Made by a program: the position numbers and the translations under genes. 64,000 nucleotides of DNA, from assembly GCA_029260715.1 (NCBI GenBank), contig JAJDCS010000003.1, forward strand, positions 113,180 to 177,179, read 5' to 3'. The stretch is from Phycisphaeraceae bacterium. Its GTDB lineage: Bacteria; Planctomycetota; Phycisphaerae; Phycisphaerales; Phycisphaeraceae. The notes under the pieces are model-generated. The model was given only the letters and a program-made list of their open reading frames with translations, was not told where the DNA came from and searched no databases. Below are positions 1 to 6,687 of the stretch, one piece after another. Within the stretch, counting starts at the first letter, position 1. Each line of letters begins with the position of its first letter.

Positions 1-260
1 TGACAGCGGCGAAGACCGGGTTGACCACGCCGTCGGTCAAGATGGATGCCACCGGGCTTTGCCTGCGTTGGGACGCGACCACGTATATCAAACTAAGCGC
101 CGCAGGCATTGAAATGAAGTGCGGGGCCAAGGCCATTGAATTGTCGAGTGTACAAGCAAAGATCACGGGGGACCTCTTAGTCACAACGGACGTAGATGTC
201 ACCGGGGATCTCGAAGTCGCAACGGACCTCTTTGTCAGGGGAAATACTTTTAATCATTAA
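1..260 (+). CDS. C-terminal end of VgrG-like / phage spike-type protein (partial)
   Basis: The reading frame is open from the left edge of the window (frame starting at base 3) and stops with TAA at 258-260, so only the last ~85 residues of a longer protein are visible. The tail has short alternating strands (VKMDATGLCLRW, IKLSAAGIEMKCGAKAIEL, ITGDLLVTTDVDVTGDLEV), the repetitive beta pattern seen at the C-terminus of VgrG and phage gpV-type needle proteins, where a triple-stranded beta-helix forms the spike. The DUF2169 gene that follows is a known companion of type VI secretion loci, which supports this reading. Family assignment rests on this pattern and the neighbour only; another beta-helix protein is possible. 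Confidence 0.45.
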   Translation, partial: TAAKTGLTTPSVKMDATGLCLRWDATTYIKLSAAGIEMKCGAKAIELSSVQAKITGDLLVTTDVDVTGDLEVATDLFVRGNTFNH

Positions 261-346
261 TAGATCATGCCAATCCACCCTCTGGGAGCAACACCCTGGA
301 CCTGCTGAACACCACCAAACTTGCACTGGCGTCATCCGAATCACGG

Positions 347-1978
347 ATGAACTTCCCCGGCCACACCGCCACCCTCATCGTCAAGGGAACGTTCGACCTA
401 GCCCAAGACGCCGCCATGACCCCCGCCGCCGATCAAGCACCGCCCACAGCCCCCCAGCGATACCCCGACAGCCACGGGCAAAACGCAACCCTCCGTTACG
501 ACTTCGACTTCGCGCCGTTCAAGCCACGGGCCGATGTCATGGTCGTGGGTTCATGCCACGCGCCACACGGCCAGCCCGTCCCCGCCTGCCAGATTAAAGT
601 CGAACTGTCGGGCAAAGCCTCTGTGGCTTACACACTCGCCGTCGTCGGCGACCGCACCGTCGATCTAACAGATAAGGAACTCACCCCCACACCGCCCAAG
701 CCGTTCACATCCATGCCCCTGCGATACGAACGCAGCCTAGGCGGCCCCGAACACGCGCAAAACCCCATCGGGTGCGGGCTACTCCCGATCGCCGCGGCGC
801 GACAAGAAAAATGGGCCGTGGAAAAGGTCCAGGCCTTCCGTAAGAATGTGTGTCAGAAGTCCATAGAGACAGGTGAATCGGGTGCCACTGGCTGCTCGCC
901 AGCCAGTGCGAATACACCGTCACGCCCACACTGGCGGACAAGCCGCCAGTGGCACACCGCTTCTCACACACTTTCTAAGCCCGCCGAACAAGGGGCAGCC
1001 CTACCCAAAACACAGCACCGAACCGTCGCGCTACCCAACATCCTCCCCGCCGACCGCCACTGGCCGACCATGGACGCGCCGCCCGTCGGCTTCGGACCGA
1101 TCGACCCCACGTGGCCCCTACGCAACGACAAAATGGGCACCTGCGACGACGACTGGCTCAAAAACCGCTGCCCGTGGTACCCAAACGACTTCGACTTCTC
1201 ACACTTCAACGCCGCACCGCCCCAACTCCAACCCGAAGGCTACATCCAAGGCGACGAAACGCTCACCCTCACAAACCTCCACCCCCAACACCCCAAGCTG
1301 CGAACCCGGCTACCCGGCGTGCGCGTGCGGTGCTTCGTCGTCCCCAAGACGCAGCCCAACAATGCAGACGGCGACGCCGCACCGCAAACTGCCCCCACCC
1401 TGCGGGAAGTGCCGATGGTCATCGACACCCTCTGGATCGACACCGACGCCCAACAAGCCGTCCTGCTCTGGCGCGGGCACACACCCGTCAGCTCCGAAGA
1501 ATGCAGCGACATCGAGCGCGTGTTCGCCCTCTCAGAGCCGCTCGACGCCCCACCCCAATCAATCGACCAGTGTCATCAACAATACGAGCAAGCCTTAACC
1601 CAGGCACACACCAAACCCCAGCCCCAACCCGACCCGCCGCCACAAGAAGAACCGCAACCCGAAACTTTTGGCCCTGAATTAGATGCAAGCCTCCGAGAAG
1701 CGATCGAAGCCAAGCTCATTCAAGAAGGCCACGACGAAGCCACACGCGCCAAAATCCTCGAAATGCTCAACGGCGACCCCGAAGAGATCATGAAGAAACT
1801 ACAAACCGAGGTCCGCGAAAACTACCGCAAAGCGGGCATGGAGCCCACGCTCCTCGTCAACCTGACCCCCGAACAGCAAAAAGAAAAAGACCGCCTCCTA
1901 AAGCAGTGGGGCCTCGACCCCGTCGAAATCGCCCAAGCCGAACAAATGTACCGCGACGGCAAAATCCAACTGCCGTAA
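347..1978 (+). CDS. DUF2169 domain protein (type VI secretion accessory), with in-frame repeat insertion
   Basis: DUF2169 proteins are encoded beside VgrG/effector genes in type VI secretion loci and probably help load effectors onto the spike. Family landmarks are clear: LRYDFDFAPFKPRADVMVVG and the Y/F-rich PLRYERSLGGPEHAQNPIGCG early, then ALPNI, PVGFGPI, a run of conserved W/P/D residues (DFDFSHFNAAP), GYIQGDE and LTNLHPQHP. Residues ~430-520 form a charged helical tail. The first ATG is 347, but the reading frame is open from 254 and encodes LDLLNTTKLALASSESR just upstream, which looks like the family's normal N-terminus; the codon in start position is CTG at 296, seven bases after GGGAG (284-288). 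Residues ~167-211 are not DUF2169-like and come from a 135-nt palindromic insertion (845-979) that keeps the frame. Confidence 0.8.
   Translation: MNFPGHTATLIVKGTFDLAQDAAMTPAADQAPPTAPQRYPDSHGQNATLRYDFDFAPFKPRADVMVVGSCHAPHGQPVPACQIKVELSGKASVAYTLAVVGDRTVDLTDKELTPTPPKPFTSMPLRYERSLGGPEHAQNPIGCGLLPIAAARQEKWAVEKVQAFRKNVCQKSIETGESGATGCSPASANTPSRPHWRTSRQWHTASHTLSKPAEQGAALPKTQHRTVALPNILPADRHWPTMDAPPVGFGPIDPTWPLRNDKMGTCDDDWLKNRCPWYPNDFDFSHFNAAPPQLQPEGYIQGDETLTLTNLHPQHPKLRTRLPGVRVRCFVVPKTQPNNADGDAAPQTAPTLREVPMVIDTLWIDTDAQQAVLLWRGHTPVSSEECSDIERVFALSEPLDAPPQSIDQCHQQYEQALTQAHTKPQPQPDPPPQEEPQPETFGPELDASLREAIEAKLIQEGHDEATRAKILEMLNGDPEEIMKKLQTEVRENYRKAGMEPTLLVNLTPEQQKEKDRLLKQWGLDPVEIAQAEQMYRDGKIQLP
845..975 (+). 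repeat. In-frame palindromic insertion element with terminal inverted repeats
   Basis: The unit starts AATGTGTGTCAGAAG and ends CTTCTCACACACTTT, imperfect inverted ends, and is flanked by TAAG at 841-844 and 976-979, a probable 4-bp target duplication. Inside are two palindromes common elsewhere in the window: GTGCCACTGGCTGCTCGCC... at 880-910 and, in opposite orientation, CACTGGCGGACAAGCCGCC... at 929-957. Element plus duplication is 135 nt, 45 codons, so the host reading frame is preserved. Confidence 0.75.
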
Positions 1979-2186
1979 GCGCCTTCTCCCGCTTCATCGC
2001 CTCCCCGCGAGTTTCAAATAGCTCGTGGTGGACGACCCTCCAAGGCCCCTTAAACCGACTGGTATGTTTAGCTGGCCGGGTGATGTCGTCGTTGTGTTCC
2101 GCCAGCCGACGGGTCAAGTTATTCGTTTGGCCAATATAACGGCGACCCGTGGCTTCGCTCACAATCACGTAAACACAAAACGACAA
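1857..2186 (-). CDS. GIY-YIG nuclease family protein, C-terminus probably replaced
   Basis: Residues 5-70 match the small single-domain GIY-YIG endonuclease family (UPF0213/YhbQ-like): VYVIVSEATGRRYIGQTNNL, then RRLAEHN, PWRVVHHE and the EAMKREKAL helix carrying the catalytic glutamate. After about residue 70 the similarity ends, at the point where the frame runs into the antisense of the DUF2169 gene; the last ~39 residues are basic, low in complexity and unlike the family. The only start that keeps the VYV strand is TTG at 2186, two bases past the 3' end of tRNA-Asn on the same strand. It could be a truncated remnant or a working minimal nuclease translated from a tRNA-linked transcript. 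Confidence 0.5.
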   Translation of the reverse strand: MSFCVYVIVSEATGRRYIGQTNNLTRRLAEHNDDITRPAKHTSRFKGPWRVVHHELFETRGEAMKREKALTAVGFCRRGTFVRLGRFRRGRGPTALGGGLFLFAVRGSG

Positions 2187-2187
2187 A

Positions 2188-2260
2188 CTCCCCGATCTGG
2201 ACTCGAACCAGAAACCTAGCGGTTAACAGCCGCTCGCTCTACCAATTGAGCTATCGGGGA
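2188..2260 (-). tRNA. tRNA-Asn (GTT)
   Basis: Reading the minus strand from 2260, the acceptor stem TCCCCGA pairs with TCGGGGA and the discriminator is G at 2188. The D arm contains GCTCAATTGGTAGAGC, the anticodon loop is CTGTTAA (anticodon GTT) and the T arm is CTGGTTCGAGTCCAG. The CCA end is not encoded. A GIY-YIG ORF begins two bases downstream on the same strand. Confidence 0.95.
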
Positions 2261-2377
2261 CCGTGGCGTCAATCTTACTGTCGAGATTGGAGGAGGCAAC
2301 CGCCCCCCGCCTCCCGCCTCCCGCCGCCGCGGCCTTGTCGCACCACCCCCCAGCCGCGCCCTTGCCCACACCATCGG

Positions 2378-2405
2378 TTGCATTCACAGCCGGGCTTGCT
2401 AATCT
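2378..2405 (+). promoter_or_regulatory. Possible sigma-70-type promoter of rplU
   Basis: TTGCAT (2378-2383), a 16-bp spacer, then TAATCT (2400-2405), 33 bp before the rplU start. The hexamer matches are moderate and this is a by-eye call. Confidence 0.35.
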
Positions 2406-2437
2406 AATGGGTCTGCAACTTATTTGGGGCACTGACT

Positions 2438-2758
2438 ATGTACGCGATTATCGAAGACAGCGGCACGCAAATCAAGGTTTCACAAGGCGATGTGGTTAAA
2501 GTCGCAATCCGCGACCTGCCCGCCGACGCCGCAACCGTCACCTTCGACCGCGTCCTGTTCGTCTCCGACCCCGAAGCCGGCAAGGTGAAAATCGGCAAAC
2601 CCCTCGTGCCGTCCGCGTCCGTCACCGCCGACGTACTAGCCGAAGAGAAAACACCACGCGTCGACGTCGTCAAATTCAAGCGACGCAAAACATACACCCG
2701 CCGCAAGGGGCACCGCCAGGACTACCTCAAAGTCAAGATCACCGAAATCAAGTCTTGA
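2438..2758 (+). CDS. rplU: 50S ribosomal protein L21
   Basis: The 106-residue product is full length for bacterial L21, a 23S rRNA-binding protein of the large subunit. It begins MYAIIEDSGTQIKVSQGD, has the conserved VLFVSD segment, and ends with the basic FKRRKTYTRRKGHRQDYLKV motif and an IT(E)I strand, which are diagnostic. The ATG start follows a GGGG-containing ribosome-binding region at about 2422-2427. In many bacteria rplU is followed by rpmA (L27); here the next gene runs the other way and encodes a YjbQ-type protein, so L27 must lie elsewhere. Confidence 0.97.
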   Translation: MYAIIEDSGTQIKVSQGDVVKVAIRDLPADAATVTFDRVLFVSDPEAGKVKIGKPLVPSASVTADVLAEEKTPRVDVVKFKRRKTYTRRKGHRQDYLKVKITEIKS

Positions 2759-2807
2759 CAGCTCGCGCGACAACGGCGATACCGCCCGCCCCTCTGCTTA
2801 TTAATTT

Positions 2808-3227
2808 CTACTCCCCGATTATCTTCACCAACACGCGCTTCTTCCTCCGCCCGTCAAACTCCGCGTAATAAACCTGCTCCCAAGGCCCAAAGTCCAGCTC
2901 GCCGTCCGTGATCGCCACCACCACCTCCCTGCCCATGATCTGCCGCTTCAGGTGCGCGTCGCCGTTGTCCTCGCCCGTGCGGTTGTGCCGGTAGTGCGAC
3001 ACAGGCTCGTGCGGCGCCAGCTTCTCCAGCCAATCGTCGTAATCCTCGATCAACCCCTGCTCCGCGTCGTTAATGTAAACGCTCGCCGTGATGTGCATCG
3101 CGTTCACCAGGCACAGCCCGTTCCGCACACCGCTCTTACGCACAAGCCCCTCGACCTGCTCGGTGATATTAACGTAGTCACGCCGGTGCGGCGTCTTAAA
3201 CCAAAGCTCTTCACGCAGGTGTTTCAT
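2808..3227 (-). CDS. YjbQ/UPF0047 family protein (secondary thiamine-phosphate synthase type)
   Basis: The 139-residue product matches the compact YjbQ family in length and order of motifs: a [13 protein letters not shown] opening, the [20 protein letters not shown] segment with the conserved H-T-(A/S) site, [20 protein letters not shown] with the characteristic D-x-N-x-x-A-H-L-K, and a C-terminal [17 protein letters not shown] strand. Some family members show weak thiamine-phosphate synthase activity in vitro, but the physiological role is uncertain. No thiamine gene or TPP riboswitch was seen nearby. It converges with rplU, separated by 49 bp. Confidence 0.88.
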   Translation of the reverse strand: MKHLREELWFKTPHRRDYVNITEQVEGLVRKSGVRNGLCLVNAMHITASVYINDAEQGLIEDYDDWLEKLAPHEPVSHYRHNRTGEDNGDAHLKRQIMGREVVVAITDGELDFGPWEQVYYAEFDGRRKKRVLVKIIGE

Positions 3228-3240
3228 AACGCGTTGTCCT

Positions 3241-3457
3241 GGTAGAGGGTCCGTTTGAATCCAAGCGTTACCACGACGAGCCGTCCGCCTCAGGCGGATC
3301 AGGGAGCGGTCTCCGGGCGATCAGCACAATAGATCAACATACACTCAACGTTCGTGCAGGACCGTGCATAATCTCCGTCAGGCAGCGGCCACTTCCGCGA
3401 TTAAAATATATCTCACAACGGCAAGCCTTTCTGAGATATTCAAACTGACCCACTACC
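3241..3457. repeat. Terminal-inverted-repeat unit between yjbQ-like and EEP genes
   Basis: GGTAGAGGGTCCGTTTGAAT at 3241-3260 and ATTCAAACTGACCCACTACC at 3438-3457 are inverted copies (18 of 20 positions). The first 75 bases, including ACGACGAGCCG, the palindrome TCCGCCTCAGGCGGAT (3284-3299) and AGGGAGCGGTC, recur in reverse orientation at 9707-9781. The interior 3320-3437 has no coding signature. It fills almost the whole 318-bp gap between the two genes. Confidence 0.6.
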
Positions 3458-3545
3458 GTTGTCCTGTATCAGGCGTGAAGGTCATTTAAGCGACCGCCCG
3501 CTGTGGTATGATAAACCATCCGCTCTTTTTTTCCGGGGCCCCACC

Positions 3546-4499
3546 ATGCACTACGGCCGCGTCAGCAGAGAAATCGCCAGGGGGCTAAAGGTCCTGCGCA
3601 AACGCATCGACGACGCGGCCATACCACCGTCAAAGCTCGATGAATCCATCAACGTAGCCACCTGGAACATCCGCGAATTCGGCCGACGACGACGACGCAA
3701 AGCAGCACTCCACTACATCGCCGAAATCCTAGGCCAGTTCGACCTCATCGCCGTCACCGAAGTCCGCGACAACCTCACCGAGCTGCGCAAAGTCCTCGAC
3801 TACCTAGGCCCATACTGGCGAGCCGTCTACTCAGACTTCAACACCGACCCCGCGGGCAACCGCGAACGCATCGCATACATCTACGACAAACGCGCCGTCG
3901 CCTTCACCGGCCTCGCCGCCGAGGCAGACCCGCCTCGAAAAAGAAACAAGACACTCGGCGAGTACCTCCCCGCAATCACATGGTGGCGTAGCCCCTACAT
4001 CGTCTCATTCCGAGCAGGCAACTTCGACTTCATACTCGTCACCGCACACATCCGCTGGGACACCACCGGCGGCCCCGCCAGCCGCGCACGAGCACTCAAA
4101 ACACTCGCCACATGGATCGACCTACGCCGACGCGAGAAACACGTCGCCGACAAAGACATCATCGTCATGGGAGACTTCAACATCCCCAAGACCAACGACG
4201 CGCTGTTCAAAGCCGTCACCAGCGCAGGCCTGCGCGTCCCCGCACCACTACGCGACATCCACACCAACCTCGCCAAGAACAAACGATACGACCAGATCCT
4301 CCACTTCCCCACATACACCAAGTCCTTCACCAACCACGGCGGCGTGCTCGACTTCTACCGCAACAACCACAAACCGCTCTTCCGCGACCTCGACAAAACA
4401 GCCTTCACCTACCAAATGTCAGACCACCTCCCCCTCTGGGTCCAGATCAACACCGACACCGCCAGCGAAAAGCTCGACCAGATCTTGAACCGCGGTTGA
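3546..4499 (+). CDS. Endonuclease/exonuclease/phosphatase (EEP) family protein
   Basis: The 317-residue product has the metal-dependent EEP fold of the DNase I/exonuclease III type. Visible motifs are INVATWNIREFG near residue 37 (metal-site Asn), FDLIAVTEVRD (catalytic Glu), VTAHIRWD, the MGDFNIPKTND motif (general-base Asp and Asn) and a C-terminal SDHLPLWVQI with the catalytic SDH. All key residues are present, so it is likely an active phosphoesterase; whether the substrate is DNA or another phosphodiester cannot be told. The frame is open upstream, but ATG 3546 is preferred because the upstream part is unlike the family and lies next to the repeat unit. It stands alone, with a long repeat-rich gap downstream. 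Confidence 0.8.
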   Translation: MHYGRVSREIARGLKVLRKRIDDAAIPPSKLDESINVATWNIREFGRRRRRKAALHYIAEILGQFDLIAVTEVRDNLTELRKVLDYLGPYWRAVYSDFNTDPAGNRERIAYIYDKRAVAFTGLAAEADPPRKRNKTLGEYLPAITWWRSPYIVSFRAGNFDFILVTAHIRWDTTGGPASRARALKTLATWIDLRRREKHVADKDIIVMGDFNIPKTNDALFKAVTSAGLRVPAPLRDIHTNLAKNKRYDQILHFPTYTKSFTNHGGVLDFYRNNHKPLFRDLDKTAFTYQMSDHLPLWVQINTDTASEKLDQILNRG

Positions 4500-4560
4500 T
4501 CCCTTCGTTTAGCCCACCACATATTTTGCGACAGTGTGTCACGCGTCGGGTGCGCGCTTT

Positions 4561-4609
4561 GGGTGCCACGACACAGTCTTCTGTGTCGTGCGAGTTGGAT
4601 AGCACCCCC
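4561..4609 (+). repeat. GGGTGCCAC-headed palindromic repeat, variant 1
   Basis: GGGTGCCACGACACAG then TCTT then CTGTGTCGTGCGAGTTGG, ending GGATAGCACC. It is a variant of the unit at 4727-4768, sharing head, hairpin position and the TTGGATAG tail but with different stem bases (compensated changes). The 616-bp stretch 4500-5115 holds no gene, only this and the next repeats, a TIR unit and a promoter. Confidence 0.7.
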
Positions 4610-4726
4610 GTATACCGCGCCGCCTTCATTTCCCAACAAGATGACCGGATTGACACAACTCACCGCCACACCTGTCACGACCCCTATTCCCCCCATTTTG
4701 TCATGCGTGACGCGATGCCGAATTCC

Positions 4727-4807
4727 GGGTGCCACTACACAGTCCACTGTGTAGTCCGATTTGGATAGGCCGGGTGGCACGGCTTGCTTGCAAGCCGTGA
4801 AATGCGA
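4727..4807 (+). repeat. Two adjacent palindromic repeats (types B and C)
   Basis: Type B at 4727-4768 has head GGGTGCCAC, stem ACTACACAGT / ACTGTGTAGT and tail CGATTTGGATAG. It is followed directly by type C at 4771-4807, GGGTGGCACGGCTTGC with the stem GGCTTGCAAGCC-like palindrome and tail GTGAAATGCG. Type B recurs at 6536-6582 and, reversed, at 9637-9668. Type C recurs at 12945-12980, 17659-17695 and 31683-31719. Confidence 0.75.
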
Positions 4808-4873
4808 TTTCGGCACAACACCTATCACCGAATACGCTGGCTGATAATGACACCGGTTGCTCTAAATATGGGC

Positions 4874-4977
4874 TAGAGCGTTCTCAATCCGTTTGTAGCG
4901 TCCAATACGAGCCCCGACCGTCAGGGAGGGGATTTCCTTCTTGTTTTATGCAATACCCTTGAACTCGGAACGCTCTA
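4874..4977. mobile_element. Short element ending TAGAGCGTTC...GAACGCTCTA
   Basis: Perfect 10-bp inverted ends (4874-4883 and 4968-4977) bound a 104-nt non-coding unit. Its core ACGAGCCCCGACCGTCAGGG resembles the core of the element at 51741-51867 (ACGAGCCGCGACCGTCAGGG), which also ends in GCTCTA. The same end motif bounds the 127-nt elements at 12912 and 31650. No protein is encoded. Confidence 0.55.
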
Positions 4978-4995
4978 AATCTCCCCAAAAAAGTC

Positions 4996-5024
4996 TTGGC
5001 TTAACCGCTCGACACCGGTACAAT
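4996..5024 (+). promoter_or_regulatory. Promoter of the beta-helix PEP-CTERM gene
   Basis: TTGGCT (4996-5001), a 17-bp spacer and TACAAT (5019-5024) form a good sigma-70-type promoter about 90 bp before the ATG at 5116. An AAAGGAG ribosome-binding site lies at 5104-5110. Confidence 0.5.
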
Positions 5025-5115
5025 AAAAATAGCAGTCATTTTCACGTATTTGGCCCATTCAGGGCACGCGGTTTTTGCGGTTCCCCTTTTTCACTTCTAC
5101 TCGAAAGGAGCGGTC

Positions 5116-6426
5116 ATGAACTGGTTTCACAAAACAACATTGGCATTGGCATCCGCAGCGGCACTAGGCCTGGGGACGCACGCACAAGCGGACACAACCG
5201 TCGGCGGCATCATCAACACCGACACCCACTGGATGACCGGCAACGGCCCGTTCATTGTCGACCAGAGCATTTTGGTGACGAACAACGCGACGCTGACCAT
5301 TGATCCGGGCGTGGAGGTACGGATCAAGCCGGACCGGGGGATACTCGTGAACTCGGGGCAGCTCATCGCCCGCGGCACTGAGATGGACAAGATCACTTTT
5401 ACGGCTGACGTGCCGGACTTGAGCATAATCACGGAGGATCAGCGTTGGGGTTTCATCGGGTTTAGTGACGGAGCGGTTGACGCGACATTCGACGCGGGCG
5501 GCAACTACCTGAACGGTTCGATTATTGAACACGCGATTGTGGAGGGGGCCGGCGGTGTGAGCGGCGGCGCGATCAATACTATGTTAGCTTCGCCTTTTAT
5601 TAGTCATTCATTGATCCAAAAAAACAGTCGGCAGGGGATCAATATTGATGGGTCTGTTGGTATGAGAATCATCGGCAACACGATTGCCGAGAATGATCGA
5701 GGGATCGTATTAGATCGGGGCGATTCAGGTGGCTTCCCCACCAATATCCTCATCCTCAACAACACGGTTCAGGCAAACAGAGACGGGATATTGGTAGACC
5801 AAACAGTGGATGTAGAACTTGCTCAGAATAACGTCACCGGAAATCTAAGCAACGGCATAATGATCGACAGCACAAGCGGCGCTCTTGTAACCGAGAACAC
5901 CGTCAGCGGCAATCGAGTCGGCATGGAAATCGGCAATTCGCTCGACGTGGCGCTCACGAGAAATACCGTCACGGGAAACACAAGCGGGTCACCGGATGCC
6001 GTCGCGGGTATACAGATAGCCCCGGCTTCATCTGGCAACTCCGTCACGCTTAACGGCGACATTATTGCAAACAATGACGGCACCGGCCTTGGTGTGTTCG
6101 CAATAGAGAGCGTGGAGTCGTTGATCCTTAGCCTTGACCCGGATCACCCAACGCAGATCTTCGGGAACACGGGGTTTCAGCTCCGAAACGGCTCGTCATT
6201 TACGGGCGCTTCGCTGAGCGATTCCGGGAACGTGGACGCGCGCAACGTGTTCTGGGGCACGACGGATATCGGCAACATTGAAGACGGCATTTTCGATTTT
6301 TTCGACGACATCAGCCGTGGCATCGTCTTCTTCGACCCTGTCGCCGTGCCCGAACCCGCCGCCGCCGCCCTGCTGGGCGTAGGCGCCCTGCTGTGCCTGA
6401 CCCGCCGACGCAACACCCGCGCGTAA
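5116..6426 (+). CDS. Secreted right-handed beta-helix protein with PEP-CTERM anchor
   Basis: The 436-residue product starts with a signal peptide (MNWFHKTTLALASAAALGLG, cleavage probably near AQA-DT). Residues ~60-390 carry parallel beta-helix repeats of the NosD/pectate-lyase type, with recurrent N-N-T and G-I-x-(I/L) rungs such as ILNNTVQANRDGILVDQT and GNLSNGIMIDSTSG. The C-terminus is a PEP-CTERM signal: VPEPAAAALLGVGALL, then LTRRRNTRA, a cue for membrane handling and export by an exosortase-like system. Beta-helix proteins of this type often bind or cleave polysaccharide, but no catalytic residues could be assigned. ATG 5116 is chosen because AAAGGAG lies six bases upstream and the signal peptide begins there. 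Its leader and first codons are copied downstream at 6487-6533. Confidence 0.8.
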   Translation: MNWFHKTTLALASAAALGLGTHAQADTTVGGIINTDTHWMTGNGPFIVDQSILVTNNATLTIDPGVEVRIKPDRGILVNSGQLIARGTEMDKITFTADVPDLSIITEDQRWGFIGFSDGAVDATFDAGGNYLNGSIIEHAIVEGAGGVSGGAINTMLASPFISHSLIQKNSRQGINIDGSVGMRIIGNTIAENDRGIVLDRGDSGGFPTNILILNNTVQANRDGILVDQTVDVELAQNNVTGNLSNGIMIDSTSGALVTENTVSGNRVGMEIGNSLDVALTRNTVTGNTSGSPDAVAGIQIAPASSGNSVTLNGDIIANNDGTGLGVFAIESVESLILSLDPDHPTQIFGNTGFQLRNGSSFTGASLSDSGNVDARNVFWGTTDIGNIEDGIFDFFDDISRGIVFFDPVAVPEPAAAALLGVGALLCLTRRRNTRA

Positions 6427-6486
6427 CCGCACAGCCGGGGGTATTTATAACTCGTGGCTAAGCCAGCTTGGGCCGGTGGTTGTTTG

Positions 6487-6534
6487 CTTTTTTCTCACCC
6501 CTACTCGAAAGGAGCGGTTATGAATTGGTTTGGC
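6487..6534 (+). pseudogene. Remnant copy of the leader and first codons of the preceding gene
   Basis: TACTCGAAAGGAGCGGT, then ATG AAT TGG TTT (MNWF), repeats the ribosome-binding region and first four codons of the gene at 5116, with T-rich sequence before it as in the parent. After MNWF the similarity stops at a type B palindromic repeat. It appears to be the 5' stub of a duplicated gene whose body has been lost. Confidence 0.6.
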
Positions 6535-6535
6535 T

Positions 6536-6640
6536 GGGTGCCACTACACAGTCCGCTGTGTAGTGCGATTTGGATAGCACCTCCGAATGCTGTGCCGGCA
6601 CGGGTGCCACACTTTGACCCGCAGGGCAAAGTGTGTTTTC
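6536..6640 (+). repeat. Type B palindromic repeat followed by a GGGTGCCACACTTTG hairpin
   Basis: GGGTGCCACTACACAGTCCG with its complementary arm and the TTGGATAG tail occupies 6536-6582. A second hairpin with the same GGGTGCCAC head and arms CACACTTTG / CAAAGTGTG follows at about 6608-6640. Together they fill the space between the gene stub and the convergent GNAT gene. Confidence 0.65.
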
Positions 6641-6687
6641 ACGTTTGGTGCACGGGTACCACACGCCCGCTGTGTAGCGCCTGACCT

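Noticed and set aside
2808..3227. TPP riboswitch upstream of the YjbQ-type gene
   Set aside because: No THI-box motifs were found; the upstream region is a repeat unit.
4409..4828. Small proteins encoded across the palindromic repeats (several frames, also at 6454-6684 and 9308-9767)
   Set aside because: They translate the repeat words themselves (for example GCHYTVHCVV) and begin or end in unrelated DNA.
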